This document shows positions 53,595 through 63,151 of a DNA stretch of 64,000 nt, piece by piece. Below the pieces are notes generated by a model that saw only the letters and a list, made by a program, of their open reading frames with translations, did not search any database and was not told the DNA's origin. Numbering within the stretch: the first letter of the stretch is position 1; each line of letters begins with the position of its first letter. This DNA comes from Leisingera caerulea DSM 24564 (lineage in GTDB: Bacteria; Pseudomonadota; Alphaproteobacteria; Rhodobacterales; Rhodobacteraceae): contig NZ_KI421513.1 of the NCBI RefSeq assembly GCF_000473325.1, positions 1,683,217 through 1,747,216 on the forward strand, given 5' to 3'. The position numbers and the translations under genes were made by a program.

Positions 53595-53940
53595 ACATTT
53601 TAACTTAGCCCGGAAGGTTAGGGGGAAGCAGCCGGGGAGATCTTTAGCTGTCCCTCGCCCCGCAGTTCACGAACTAACACACAGCCGGACGCAGCGGACT
53701 TTGGCCTTACTAGTGTTCGCAATGTCCGCCCACAGCCCGAAGCGGAAGCACAACTTGTGGTGCGAATCTGCGATAGCTGACCTTCACTACACTGGCAGTG
53801 AACTGGAAGATAGCGAAGTCGCGGCTGTCAGCAGTGGTTCAGTCAACGGGAGTTTCAGGGGAACGTAGCAACGGTTTCATAGCTTCTGGATTCGCTGTGG
53901 TATTCTGCCTAACCTGTTCTGAACTCATGGAGCTAGGAAA

Positions 53941-55821
53941 GTGGAACGCCGCCTCGCCGCGATACTTGCCGCCGATGTCGTTGGCTACAGCCGTCTCATC
54001 CGCGATAATGAAGCCGGTACTCTGGAGACAGTCAAAACGCATCGTGAACGTCTATTCGAGCCAATTGTATCGGCTAGGGGCGGACGCATTGTAAAACTGA
54101 TGGGTGACGGGCTGCTAATTGAATTTGCCAGCGCCGTCGAGGCCGTTTGTTGTGCCGTCGAAATGCAGCATTTTATCGGAATCGAGAACAAGAACTTGCC
54201 GGAAGACGCTCAGGTCCGATATCGAATCGGGCTCAACGTCGGCGATATCGTAGTTGATCAGGGCGACATCCAAGGCGATGGCGTTAACATCGCCGCTCGG
54301 ATGGAAAGCCTGGCCGATCCTGCGGGCATCTGCATGTCTGGCAGTGTCTTCGATCAGGTTAAGGACAAAATCGACCTCACATTTGAAGATGCGGGCATGC
54401 ATCAGGTCAAGAACATGGCGGACCCGTTGCACGTATTCAGGCTGGCGCTTGATGCAAAGGCCACGGCCTTGGTATCGCCCGTTGTGCGAAGTGCAGCAAA
54501 GCCTGCAAAACGTAGGTTCGCAGTTGCCATCGTCGTCGTGCTCGCCTTGGCCCTGGGCGTGGCGGCATGGTGGCAGCCTTGGAGCCCTGCCGTGATATCG
54601 TCCGCCAATGGCGGCAAAAATCTGCCTGCGTCCGGCAAGCCGTCTATCGCGGTCATGGCTTTCGAAAATTTGAACAATGACCCGAGCCAGGATTACCTGA
54701 GTGATGGTCTGAGTGAGAACATCCTGACGGCGCTGTCGCGGTTCTCCGACTTCTTTGTAATCGCGCGCAATTCAACCTTTTCGTACAAGGATATGCCCGC
54801 AGAGCCGCAGCAGATCGCGCAGGAGCTCGGCGTGAGGTACATCGTCGACGGCAGTGTTCAGATCGCAGGTGAGCGCTTGCGCGCAAATGCGCAACTAATT
54901 GATGCCACGACCGGCAAGCATCTCTGGGCGGAACAATACGATCGTAATCTGCAGGACATTTTTCAGGTTCAGGATGAAATTACCCGCACCGTCGCTTCTA
55001 CGTTGAGTACGAGCATCAACCTCGCCGAGTATGACCGGTTGAAGCATCAGCCCACTGAAAGCCTCGGGGCCTATGAACTCTCCACACGCGCTCAGGAACA
55101 CTCGCTTAGATTCAACAAGACTGACAACATTCAAGCCCAGCAACTGAGCGAGCAGGCGATTGCGCTCGATCCAGACTTCGCGGGCGCATATGCCGAACTT
55201 GCCTGGGCTCATGCCTTTGGCTACCGCTTTGGCTGGAGCAAAGACCTTTCACGCGAAGAATCGCTCGGTCTTGCTCTTGAAATGGCCAGAAAGGCGATTG
55301 ATCTCGAACCACTCAATTTTGCCGGCTACGCCGTTCTGGCTTATGTCACGATGTATAGCGGTGATCTCGACCGGGCTGTCACGCTCTATGACAAGGCTCT
55401 CTCGCTGAACCCGAATTCTGCAGGCACCCTCGTGGATTCAACCGACCCTCTGGTCTACAGCGGACTCGCCGAAGAAGCCGTTGAACGGATGCGGTCGGCC
55501 ATTCGCCTCAACCCCCATCATCCGGATTGGTATCTGTGGAACCTGGGGTGGGCACAGTACTTTGCGGAAGATTATGCGGGCGCCCTTGCTTCGATAGAAA
55601 AGATGAACGAGGTTCCGGATCGCCTAAGACGCACGCTTGCGCCAATTCTCTTGCGGTTGGGGCGAGAAGGTGAAGCAAAATCGATGATCGACGAATTTTT
55701 GGAAGACAACCCCAGCTACAGCATCGAAGAGGCTAAGAAAGCGCCGTTTGAGAGCGAAGAGTACCTCAACCGATGGTTGGATGACTTGCGCAAATTGGGG
55801 GTTCCGGAAACCACGCGTTGA
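53941..55821 (+). CDS. Class III adenylate/guanylate cyclase with membrane helix, TolB-like and TPR domains
   Basis: A 626-residue protein with a GTG start (then ERRLAAILAADVVGYSRLIR) after AGGAAA. Cyclase metal aspartates are in AADVVGYSRLI and KLMGDGLLIEF, with VNIAARMESLADP following. A membrane helix (FAVAIVVVLALALGVAAWW, about 194-212) separates the cytosolic cyclase from a TolB-like segment (SIAVMAFENLNNDPSQDYLS) and TPRs, which would be periplasmic. It is a paralogue of the gene at 36762-38531 but differs by this helix. Confidence 0.85.
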   Translation: MERRLAAILAADVVGYSRLIRDNEAGTLETVKTHRERLFEPIVSARGGRIVKLMGDGLLIEFASAVEAVCCAVEMQHFIGIENKNLPEDAQVRYRIGLNVGDIVVDQGDIQGDGVNIAARMESLADPAGICMSGSVFDQVKDKIDLTFEDAGMHQVKNMADPLHVFRLALDAKATALVSPVVRSAAKPAKRRFAVAIVVVLALALGVAAWWQPWSPAVISSANGGKNLPASGKPSIAVMAFENLNNDPSQDYLSDGLSENILTALSRFSDFFVIARNSTFSYKDMPAEPQQIAQELGVRYIVDGSVQIAGERLRANAQLIDATTGKHLWAEQYDRNLQDIFQVQDEITRTVASTLSTSINLAEYDRLKHQPTESLGAYELSTRAQEHSLRFNKTDNIQAQQLSEQAIALDPDFAGAYAELAWAHAFGYRFGWSKDLSREESLGLALEMARKAIDLEPLNFAGYAVLAYVTMYSGDLDRAVTLYDKALSLNPNSAGTLVDSTDPLVYSGLAEEAVERMRSAIRLNPHHPDWYLWNLGWAQYFAEDYAGALASIEKMNEVPDRLRRTLAPILLRLGREGEAKSMIDEFLEDNPSYSIEEAKKAPFESEEYLNRWLDDLRKLGVPETTR

Positions 55822-55993
55822 ATGGTTGAGTCGGTATAGCTGTGGGCAGCAAGACTGCGAAGATCAGGCTGTGGCGGCAGTATGCAATTTCGCAGCTCTG
55901 AGCATCCGGCCTGCTGTCCGCTGCAATCAGCGTAAGATATCTGCAGGCGGGAAACCGTCAAAATGTATCCGGCGTCTGGAGGGCACCGGGTTT
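55822..55993. other. Gap between cyclase and IS66 relic
   Basis: The 172 nt hold no gene or structured element that I can support. Confidence 0.5.
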
Positions 55994-56180
55994 TCAACTT
56001 GACGGCTGGAAGTTCCAGGGGAGGAGTTCGTCGAGCCGACTGGCAGGGTGATCTGCAGCGATGGCTTCGAGCGTGGCCTGGAGGCAGGCGAAGGGCTCGG
56101 CGCCGTTGGTCTTCGCCGTGGCAATGAGCGAAGCGATGCGGTCCCAGGCCTTTGTCGACCTCCCGAAGCGCATCCCCTTG
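55994..56180 (-). pseudogene. IS66-family transposase C-terminal relic
   Basis: On the minus strand the frame reads IASLIATAKTNGAEPFACLQ then DHPASRLDELLPWNF and stops at 55994. This is the conserved C-terminus of IS66 transposases. The catalytic part is missing upstream, and the relic abuts the exonuclease gene, marking a former insertion. Confidence 0.85.
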
Positions 56181-56247
56181 CATGAAGCCCTTTTTACCTT
56201 AACTCCTTGTCGATGAGCCCAAGAACTTCGTAATTGAGGAGAGCAAA

Positions 56248-57261
56248 TTGACAGTTTCACGCTCTCCAGAGCAGTTGCTCAACCCTCGCCCGGAGGGGCT
56301 GTATTGCCCGGCAGGTGATTTCTTCATTGATCCGGTGCGGCCAGTGCCGCGCGCAATGATTACGCACGGCCATGCCGACCATGCGCGCGCAGGCCACGGC
56401 ACTGTCTGGGCAAGCCCGCAAACGCTGGACATCATGGCGATCCGCTACGGCGAGGCGTTTTGCGAAACCCGCGTTCCGGTGGAAGACAGAATAGAGATGG
56501 ACGGCATCCGCGTGGCGTTTACGCCAGCCGGGCACGTTCTTGGGTCCTGTCAGATCACAGTGGAGGATGGCAGCACAGCTATCACCGTCTCCGGCGATTA
56601 TGCCCGGGCCGGCAACCCGGCCTGTGCGCCATTCCAGCTGGCTCCCTGCGATATCTTCGTGACCGAGGCAACCTTTGGCCTGCCAGTGTTCAATCATCCC
56701 GCGCCCCTTTCCGAGATCGAAAAACTGCTGCGGTCAGTGACCGCGCAGCCAGACCGCTGCCATCTCGTCGGGGCCTACGCGTTGGGCAAGGCACAGCGGA
56801 TCATAGCGCTCCTGAGACAGGCAGGCTGGGAGCAGCCAATCTATATTCACGGAGCGTTGCAGCGGCTGTGCGACTACCACATCGAGCAGGGCGTTGATCT
56901 GGGTGATCTGCGGCCTGCGACAACCGATGAGGGCAAGGCAGCTTTCAAAGGGCAGATCATCCTTGGCCCGCCGTCGGCGTTTGCTGCGACCTGGGCGCAG
57001 CGCTTTCCTGATCCGGTAATCTGTTTCGCGAGCGGCTGGATGCAGGTGCGCGCCCGGGCCCGCCAGCGCGGTGTTGAGCTTCCGCTGATCCTCAGCGATC
57101 ACGCAGATTGGCAGGACCTGACCCGGACTATCCTGGAATTGGCCCCGCAACAGGTCTGGGTCACGCATGGCAGGGAGGATGCGCTGGTGCGCTGGTGTCA
57201 ACTGAACCAGATCGCCGCCCGCCCGCTGCGGCTGGTCGGTTATGAAGAGGAAGCGGACTGA
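56248..57261 (+). CDS. Ligase-associated DNA exonuclease (metallo-beta-lactamase fold)
   Basis: A 337-residue nuclease with a TTG start after GAGGAGAG. The metallo-beta-lactamase metal motif is MITHGHADHARAGH, with EATFGLPVF and VTHGREDALVRW downstream typical of the mRNA 3'-end processing-like exonucleases encoded with bacterial ATP-dependent ligases. It should trim DNA ends before sealing. The stop overlaps the ligase start by one base. Confidence 0.88.
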   Translation: MTVSRSPEQLLNPRPEGLYCPAGDFFIDPVRPVPRAMITHGHADHARAGHGTVWASPQTLDIMAIRYGEAFCETRVPVEDRIEMDGIRVAFTPAGHVLGSCQITVEDGSTAITVSGDYARAGNPACAPFQLAPCDIFVTEATFGLPVFNHPAPLSEIEKLLRSVTAQPDRCHLVGAYALGKAQRIIALLRQAGWEQPIYIHGALQRLCDYHIEQGVDLGDLRPATTDEGKAAFKGQIILGPPSAFAATWAQRFPDPVICFASGWMQVRARARQRGVELPLILSDHADWQDLTRTILELAPQQVWVTHGREDALVRWCQLNQIAARPLRLVGYEEEAD

Positions 57262-58817
57262 TGCAGTCTTTCGCCACCCTTCTGGAGCAGCTCGCCTTTA
57301 CGCCGTCGCGAAATGGCAAGATCGCTCATCTGGTGTCCGCTTTCCGCACGATGCCGGATCCGGAACGCGGCTACGCGCTGGCAGCAATTACCGGAGACCT
57401 TGCGCTCCGCAATGTGACGCCATCGCTTTTGCGGGGGCTGGTTGCAGAGGAAACCGATGCCGAACTGTTCCGCTTGTCTTATGATTTTGTCGGCGATCTG
57501 GCAGAAACCGTAGCTTTGATCTGGCCCCATTCCGGCACGGTGACAGACATGCCCCTGGCCGATGCGGTCGAGGAGCTGGCCGTCACCACCAAGGCAGAGC
57601 TGCCTGCCCTGATTGCCCGCCGTTTAACGCATATGACGCCTTCGCAGCGCTATGCCTATCTGAAGCTTGCCACAGGAGGTTTGCGGGTTGGTGTGTCGGC
57701 GCAGCTTGCCAGGAGCGCGCTGGCGCAATTTGGCGGTGTGGAGGTCACTGAGATCGAAGAGCTTTGGCACGGGCTGACCCCGCCCTACCTGCCACTGTTT
57801 GCCTGGCTCGAAGGCGGTGAGAAGCCGGTAAGCCTCGCGGCCGCCCCATTTCGGCCGGTGATGCTCTCGACGGCCATCAATCTGGAGGATCTGGCAGAGT
57901 TCGCACCAGCCGATTTCACGGCGGAATGGAAATGGGACGGCATTCGCGTTCAGGCGGTGAATGATGGCGGCACGAGGCGTCTTTATTCGCGGACGGGAGA
58001 AGATATTTCGCGATCGTTCCCCGATGTAATCAGCACCCTGAACTTCGATGGCACGCTGGACGGCGAGTTACTGGTAAAGCGGGCCGGTGAAGTCGCACCC
58101 TTTGGCGACCTGCAAAAACGTCTGGGCCGCAAGAAGCCAGGCAAGGCCATATTGGCGAGCCATCCCGCAGCGCTTCGGGTCTACGATCTGCTGTTTCTGA
58201 ATGGCGAAGACTGGCGCAGGCGGCCGCTGGATCAGCGTCAGGCCGGCCTGCGTGAGATCGTGGCTGACCTCAGCGATCCGCGTATCGACCTTTCGCCCCC
58301 CCTTGCCTTTAACCGCTGGGAAGATCTGGCAGAGCTGCGCGCGAACCCGCCCGAAAGTGTGGTCGAGGGCGTCATGATCAAGCGCCTAGACAGTGCCTAT
58401 ATCGCTGGCCGCAAACGCGGGCACTGGTTCAAATGGAAGCGCGACCCGATGCTGGTGGACGCCGTCATGCTTTACGCGCAGCGCGGACACGGCAAACGCT
58501 CAGGCTATTATTCTGATTTCACATTCGGTGTGTGGCAGGGCGATCAGCTGGTGCCCGTGGGCAAGGCGTACTTTGGCTTTACCGATGCGGAACTGAAGGA
58601 ACTGGACCGATTCGTGCGCGGCAACACCATCGACCGGTTCGGGCCGGTGCGTGCAGTCAAGCCTGAGCTGGTGCTGGAGGTGGCCTTTGAGGGTTTGAGT
58701 GAGTCCACCCGCCATAAAAGCGGCCTGGCAATGCGGTTTCCAAGAATCAACCGGATCAGGACCGACAAGCCGGCATCAGAAGCGGGGACGGTGGAGGAGC
58801 TGAGACAGCTACTTTGA
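57261..58817 (+). CDS. ATP-dependent DNA ligase (damage-response type)
   Basis: A 518-residue ligase. The adenylation motif is AEWKWDGIRVQA (catalytic Lys in KWDG), with LYSRTGEDISRSFPDV, DGELLV, VVEGVMIKRLDS and the C-terminal KWKRDP motif. The N-terminal domain (1-200) is the helical ATP_dep_DNA_ligase region. It matches the cisplatin-response ligase encoded with the exonuclease; the helicase (Lhr) and phosphoesterase partners often seen nearby are not in the window. Confidence 0.9.
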   Translation: MQSFATLLEQLAFTPSRNGKIAHLVSAFRTMPDPERGYALAAITGDLALRNVTPSLLRGLVAEETDAELFRLSYDFVGDLAETVALIWPHSGTVTDMPLADAVEELAVTTKAELPALIARRLTHMTPSQRYAYLKLATGGLRVGVSAQLARSALAQFGGVEVTEIEELWHGLTPPYLPLFAWLEGGEKPVSLAAAPFRPVMLSTAINLEDLAEFAPADFTAEWKWDGIRVQAVNDGGTRRLYSRTGEDISRSFPDVISTLNFDGTLDGELLVKRAGEVAPFGDLQKRLGRKKPGKAILASHPAALRVYDLLFLNGEDWRRRPLDQRQAGLREIVADLSDPRIDLSPPLAFNRWEDLAELRANPPESVVEGVMIKRLDSAYIAGRKRGHWFKWKRDPMLVDAVMLYAQRGHGKRSGYYSDFTFGVWQGDQLVPVGKAYFGFTDAELKELDRFVRGNTIDRFGPVRAVKPELVLEVAFEGLSESTRHKSGLAMRFPRINRIRTDKPASEAGTVEELRQLL

Positions 58818-59301
58818 GGCTTTGTTCTGGGTTGAGGCGGCTTCCGTCCTTCGAGCTGTGCCGCCTTGTCTGGCAGGGGTTCCGGCCCGGATCAGTGGAC
58901 AATATCAGGTCGATCAGTCATCCATGTGCCGCACCAGCAGGCGGGAAACATAAATGTAACCGCCGACAGTGAACACACTCAAAACACTCGCACCCGCGGG
59001 ACGGTCTTCCCTTCAGCAAATTCGCGCATTTGGGTTTGCCACCCCATGGAGCAAAAGTGAGCCCGCCCACACATACTGTCGTCAAAGAGAGCTACCCTAT
59101 CCGGCGTGAGCCGGCCCTGTCGCCGCAACCTGCCTTGGGCTCTGATAGGCTGCAAAACGGCATAATTGCGGATGTGCTGAGTGTTTCAATCCTTTGCAGC
59201 CGTTGCCGGGACGTAAAATTGCGCAAAGCTGTCGCAATAAGCAACCCTTAAGATTCTCTATCTACCCTGCTTGCATCAACACTCGCAGGAGCAGAATAAC
59301 A
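58818..59301. other. Gene-free stretch before the solute-binding protein
   Basis: The 484 nt contain no supported gene. A loose inverted repeat (GGCGGC at 58836, GCCGCC at 58860) follows the ligase stop but has no T-run. Confidence 0.55.
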
Positions 59302-60078
59302 ATGAAGACCCGTTTTGCCGCGCTTCTCTGCGCGGCTGCAGCCCTCATGTCAACACAAGCAATCGCCGCAGAGGTGGAAGTCCTTGTCGGGGACCTGCCG
59401 CCAATGGTCAACAAAGATGGCTCTGGCCGGGAGGCGGAGATCATCTCAACCACACTGGAACGTTGCGGCCATACTGCCAAGTTCACCATTCAGCCGTTCA
59501 CGCGCCACTGGCAGTCGTTCGAGTCAGGAAAAGGAGACGCAGTCGCCACCGTGCCTGTCGGCATGCCAACCGCCGGCACGCAGACTGAACCCTACGTGTC
59601 CTATCAGAACGGGATCTCGTTTCTCAAATCCTCGGGTGCGCAGGTCAGCACGCTTGGAGATCTGAACGGTATGAAGATTGTCGCCTTCGAAGGCGCCGCC
59701 AGCATCATCCCCGGGCTTTCGGACGCGACCGGCGGCTTCAAGTCCTACCGCGAGATGGCCGATCAGGAAACACAGAGCAAGCTGCTGTATGGCAAGCGCG
59801 TGGATGGGATCGTCGGCGATGGCATGCTGTTTGCCGAATTCGCCCGCCACCTGCAGGAAGCCGGCGCCGCGTCGGGGGTGGATGCCAGTCAGCCGATTGA
59901 ATTCCGTGCAATCTTCGAACCGACACCCTATGGCATGAGTTTCCGCGATCCAGCCATCGCCGAGGAGTTCAACCGCTGTTTTGCCGAGCTCGAAGAAGAA
60001 GGCAAAATCGCTGAGATCAATACCCGTTGGGCCGACAAATACCGCGACGCGCTGTCGGACAACTACATGTCCTATTGA
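59302..60078 (+). CDS. Extracellular solute-binding protein (family 3-like)
   Basis: A 258-residue protein with a signal peptide (FAALLCAAAALMSTQAIAA), starting after AGGAGCAG. The mature part is a type II binding fold of the SBP_bac_3 kind (VEVLVGDLPPMVNKDGSGRE, GDLNGMKIVAFEGAASIIPG, VDGIVGDGMLFAEF). No permease or ATPase is adjacent. The next gene is a chemoreceptor, so it may act as its ligand-delivery protein. Ligand unknown. Confidence 0.82.
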   Translation: MKTRFAALLCAAAALMSTQAIAAEVEVLVGDLPPMVNKDGSGREAEIISTTLERCGHTAKFTIQPFTRHWQSFESGKGDAVATVPVGMPTAGTQTEPYVSYQNGISFLKSSGAQVSTLGDLNGMKIVAFEGAASIIPGLSDATGGFKSYREMADQETQSKLLYGKRVDGIVGDGMLFAEFARHLQEAGAASGVDASQPIEFRAIFEPTPYGMSFRDPAIAEEFNRCFAELEEEGKIAEINTRWADKYRDALSDNYMSY

Positions 60079-60254
60079 TCCCGGATTCAAGAACACAGCA
60101 CCAGGAGGCAGAGGCGAAACCGGCTTTGCACAGCCTGTAAACGCAGGCTGTGCAATAGCAGGCCGTCATTGCCTGAATTTCGCGTTCGGCACCGGTAATG
60201 GCCTGGTGCCGGACGCCGCACGGGATCGTGCTCTTCAACTAAGTGGAGTGTCGG

Positions 60255-62015
60255 ATGAGACGCCTGAAGAAACAAATTTTTGCGATGTCGATCAAGAAGC
60301 GGCTGCTGTTGCCGATCCTCGCATGCATCGTCCTTTCGAACGCTGCATACACAGCGTTTTGGGCGTCGAAACACTCCAGTGCGCTGCTTGAAGCCTTTGA
60401 TAGCGAAGTTAACTTGGCGCAGACTTTTATGGCACCACCGGTGGCGGCTGCGGTTTGGGATTTCAACAGCGACGCGGCGCTTGGAGCGGTCCAAGGCGTG
60501 ACGGAGATGCAGGATGCGCTGTTTGCCCAGGTCCTGGTGGACGGCGACCCGTTTGCCGAAATTTTCGTGGATGAAAGCCGCCGGGAAGACTGGACTGCCG
60601 CGGTGCCTGATCTTTTGGCCGCGACCGACGGCACGACGAGCCTGCAGGCGGGCGCGCTTGCCTACATCACCTTTCCTGTTATGCACCCCGAAGGCGGGCA
60701 GGTTGCCCAAATGGTTCTGGGCTTCAACAATGGCCGGGTGCAGGCGACGATCCAGCAGCTCTATCTGCAATCGGCTGTCATCAGCCTTGCGGTCTGCCTG
60801 ATTGTCGGCCTTATCGTGTTCTTCTCGGCAGCCTCGGTGACCAAACCGCTGCATCGGATCATCAGTAGAATTACCGCTTTGAGAGAGGGCGATACTGTAA
60901 GCCCGGTGCCAGAGGAAGGGCGCAGCGACGAACTGGGGCACCTGGCCGGCGCCGTTGGCCAATTCATCGAAGCGATGCGGGCTAACGCAGAGCTTGAAGA
61001 GCAGTCGCACCGCGCCGCGGAGGAGCAGGCGGGCGTGGTGCGGGAACTGGCTGCCGGTTTGAACAATCTGGCCAAGGGATTGCTGTCGCACCGCATCACG
61101 CAGGAGATGAGCGGCGAATACACCACTCTTCGTGCGGACTTTAACCAGACGGCTGAGTCGCTGGACGGGCTGATTGGACGTGTGCTGCACACCATCACCG
61201 AAATCGAAGAGCAAACCAATCGCATGGCCCAAGGGTCCGACGACCTGTCGCGCCGCACTGAAACTCAGGCGGCGACCCTGGAACAAACAGCTGCAGCGCT
61301 GGACCAGATTACGACCAATGTGCGCGACGCTACCGAGCAGACAAGCTCGGTCGAGCATACGGTATCGGACACGCGCGCGGAAGCCTTGCGCTGCGGCGAG
61401 ATAGTCCAGCGGGCCGTTGAAGCCATGCGCGAGATCGACGACTCAGCGGCCAAGATTTCCGAAATCAACGGTGTGATCGAAGGCATTTCTTTCCAGACGA
61501 ACCTGCTGGCGCTCAATGCCGGGGTCGAGGCGGCCCGCGCGGGTGAAGCGGGCCGAGGTTTTGCTGTTGTCGCCTCTGAAGTGCGCGCCCTGGCGCAAGC
61601 TTCTTCCAATTCGGCGAACGAAATCAAAGACCTGATCGACGTCAGCTCGGAAAAGGTGAAAGCGGGTGTAGGGCTGGTCGATGAAGCGGGCCAAGCAATT
61701 ACCCTGATCATCGAGAAAATTCAGAGAGTGTCAGAATTGGCGGTTCAAATAGCGGTATCCTCCCGTGACCAGGCAGCGACCATTAGCGAGATCAATTCGG
61801 GAGTGACTGAGCTGGATCGCGTTACCCAGGAAAATGCCAGCATGGTCGAGAGATCCAGCGAGCAAGGGCAGATGTTGAAGCAGGCTGCCGCCGAACTTGC
61901 GGAGCTTGCGGCGAGCTTTAAGCCCTCGCAGGAAATCTCCATCTCGGCGGTACAGAGCACAGCAACCGGAGCGTGGGACAACCAGGGTTTCAGTCAAACG
62001 CGAATGGCAAGTTGA
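60255..62015 (+). CDS. Methyl-accepting chemotaxis protein
   Basis: A 586-residue receptor starting [20 protein letters not shown] after GGAG. Membrane helices lie near 14-34 and 175-197, enclosing a periplasmic sensor of about 140 residues; a HAMP domain and a signalling domain follow. The hairpin tip reads [20 protein letters not shown] and [20 protein letters not shown], the conserved CheA/CheW contact. No pentapeptide tether for CheR is seen at the C-terminus. It is 176 nt after the binding-protein gene and probably senses that ligand. Confidence 0.92.
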   Translation: MRRLKKQIFAMSIKKRLLLPILACIVLSNAAYTAFWASKHSSALLEAFDSEVNLAQTFMAPPVAAAVWDFNSDAALGAVQGVTEMQDALFAQVLVDGDPFAEIFVDESRREDWTAAVPDLLAATDGTTSLQAGALAYITFPVMHPEGGQVAQMVLGFNNGRVQATIQQLYLQSAVISLAVCLIVGLIVFFSAASVTKPLHRIISRITALREGDTVSPVPEEGRSDELGHLAGAVGQFIEAMRANAELEEQSHRAAEEQAGVVRELAAGLNNLAKGLLSHRITQEMSGEYTTLRADFNQTAESLDGLIGRVLHTITEIEEQTNRMAQGSDDLSRRTETQAATLEQTAAALDQITTNVRDATEQTSSVEHTVSDTRAEALRCGEIVQRAVEAMREIDDSAAKISEINGVIEGISFQTNLLALNAGVEAARAGEAGRGFAVVASEVRALAQASSNSANEIKDLIDVSSEKVKAGVGLVDEAGQAITLIIEKIQRVSELAVQIAVSSRDQAATISEINSGVTELDRVTQENASMVERSSEQGQMLKQAAAELAELAASFKPSQEISISAVQSTATGAWDNQGFSQTRMAS

Positions 62016-62041
62016 ACTGGGCTGCAACAATCTGGAACGGC

Positions 62042-62057
62042 GGGGCGTTCGCGCCCC
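62042..62057 (+). terminator. Possible terminator hairpin after the chemoreceptor
   Basis: GGGGCG, TTCG tetraloop and CGCCCC form a stable 6-bp stem 26 nt past the stop; no U-run follows, so termination is uncertain. Confidence 0.4.
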
Positions 62058-62105
62058 TGAACCGCGCCGGGTTTGCCGGAGGCTGATTTCAGCTAGTAAC
62101 GCGGC

Positions 62106-62470
62106 TTGATGCCAAGATTGCCTAGGTCTCTGCTAGCGCAACTGCAGCGAAAGGCTCCTTCGGCGGGTCACGGCGCAGCATCCTATAAGCACGGCAAAGG
62201 GCGCTTGCGTAAATCCGGCGTGTGCACTTCAATGGACGGAAAGGGCGGGTTCCTCGACAGCAACTTCTTGAAACGTCGCTGGCGGAGCCTGAAATACGAG
62301 CGCATCTACTTGCATGCTTGGGAAACTCGGTCGCAAGCGAAGCAAGGCGCCGACGAAAGGGGGGCTATACCCGCAAACGCCCGTATTCCGAATTTGGCGG
62401 CGGACCGCCCGCCGTTCGCTATCGGCTGAGGCAATATGAAACCCAACCCGGGCAGCAGGAGCGGCGATGA
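62106..62470 (+). pseudogene. IS3-family transposase relic, frameshifted
   Basis: One frame reads TSMDGKGGFLDSNFLKRRWR then SLKYERIYLHAWETRSQAK; after a frameshift near 62340-62390 a second frame reads PYSEFGGGPPAVRYRLRQYE. Together they match the end of IS3-family OrfB (SMDGKGRFLDN, IERLWRSLKYE, PHSALGGKPP). The catalytic Glu of the IERLW motif is replaced (LKRRW), so it is inactive. Confidence 0.82.
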
Positions 62471-62508
62471 ACTGCCGCCCGGTAGCTGGGCGACTTAGCT
62501 GGGGCTGA

Positions 62509-63012
62509 TTACAACCCCAGTCGTGAACGGGCTTGCTTAACATTGGAATGAAACTTGTAGCCTTTTTTCATTCCAGAGTATTTCTTAATGCCAGAGTGCT
62601 TGCCAGCCAGCGGCCACCACTGCGGATCATTTGGCCAGCTGCGCCAAACTGTTCCCCAGCGGTCGACAACGTGGGCAATACAAGTTTCTTCGCCAAGACT
62701 CTTTCCTGCCCGGTTATCGCCGGGCCAGTACCAGGATAGCTGATGGCACACACGGCCTTGGGGGTCGATTTTCCATTCCCCGGCGCCCAGGCTGTCACTG
62801 TTTTCGCCGCACCAGGCACGAGCTTGCTGGTTGGGTGAGTAATAGATGCCGCCATTGCACCCTTCGGCCCAAATATCAGTATTCCCAGCATAGATACTCG
62901 CTATGAGTTGCGGGGGCGCGGGCTTGGCGCTGCGAGGTTTGGGGTCCGCGAGGACAAAAGTCGGGATGGTGCCCAAAAGAGCTGTGGCGACTAGTTTCGC
63001 AGCCAACTTCAT
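62509..63012 (-). CDS. Secreted DUF995-like protein
   Basis: A 167-residue protein with a signal peptide (LVATALLGTIPTFVLADP). The mature region has YAGNTDIWAEGCNGGIYYSP, AGEWKIDPQGRVCHQLSWYW and GEETCIAHVVDRWGTVWRSW; this pattern of Trp, Cys and Gly matches proteins annotated DUF995 in Rhodobacterales. Two cysteine pairs could form disulfides. Function unknown. Separate gene, with no partner. Confidence 0.65.
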   Translation of the reverse strand: MKLAAKLVATALLGTIPTFVLADPKPRSAKPAPPQLIASIYAGNTDIWAEGCNGGIYYSPNQQARAWCGENSDSLGAGEWKIDPQGRVCHQLSWYWPGDNRAGKSLGEETCIAHVVDRWGTVWRSWPNDPQWWPLAGKHSGIKKYSGMKKGYKFHSNVKQARSRLGL

Positions 63013-63151
63013 GTGAAACCTCCTACGGTTAACAGCGGGCGGTCATTTAAGGCCGCCTCGGAATATTGCGTGGTCTTGCCTGAACCCGCATGACTTGCTT
63101 CCCCAAAGGCGTTGCCTTTCAAGCCAAGGCCGCTGCCGGGAAATCGTATCT

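Larger units (their letters stand above)
52844..53940. other. 1.1-kb gene-poor stretch with hairpins
   Basis: No convincing gene. Open frames (one antisense of 173 codons at 52945-53466) show no family motif. Two strong hairpins sit at 53301-53325 and 53573-53594. GC content changes sharply near 53300, from AT-richer to GC-rich, suggesting a joint between DNA of different origin. Confidence 0.55.
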
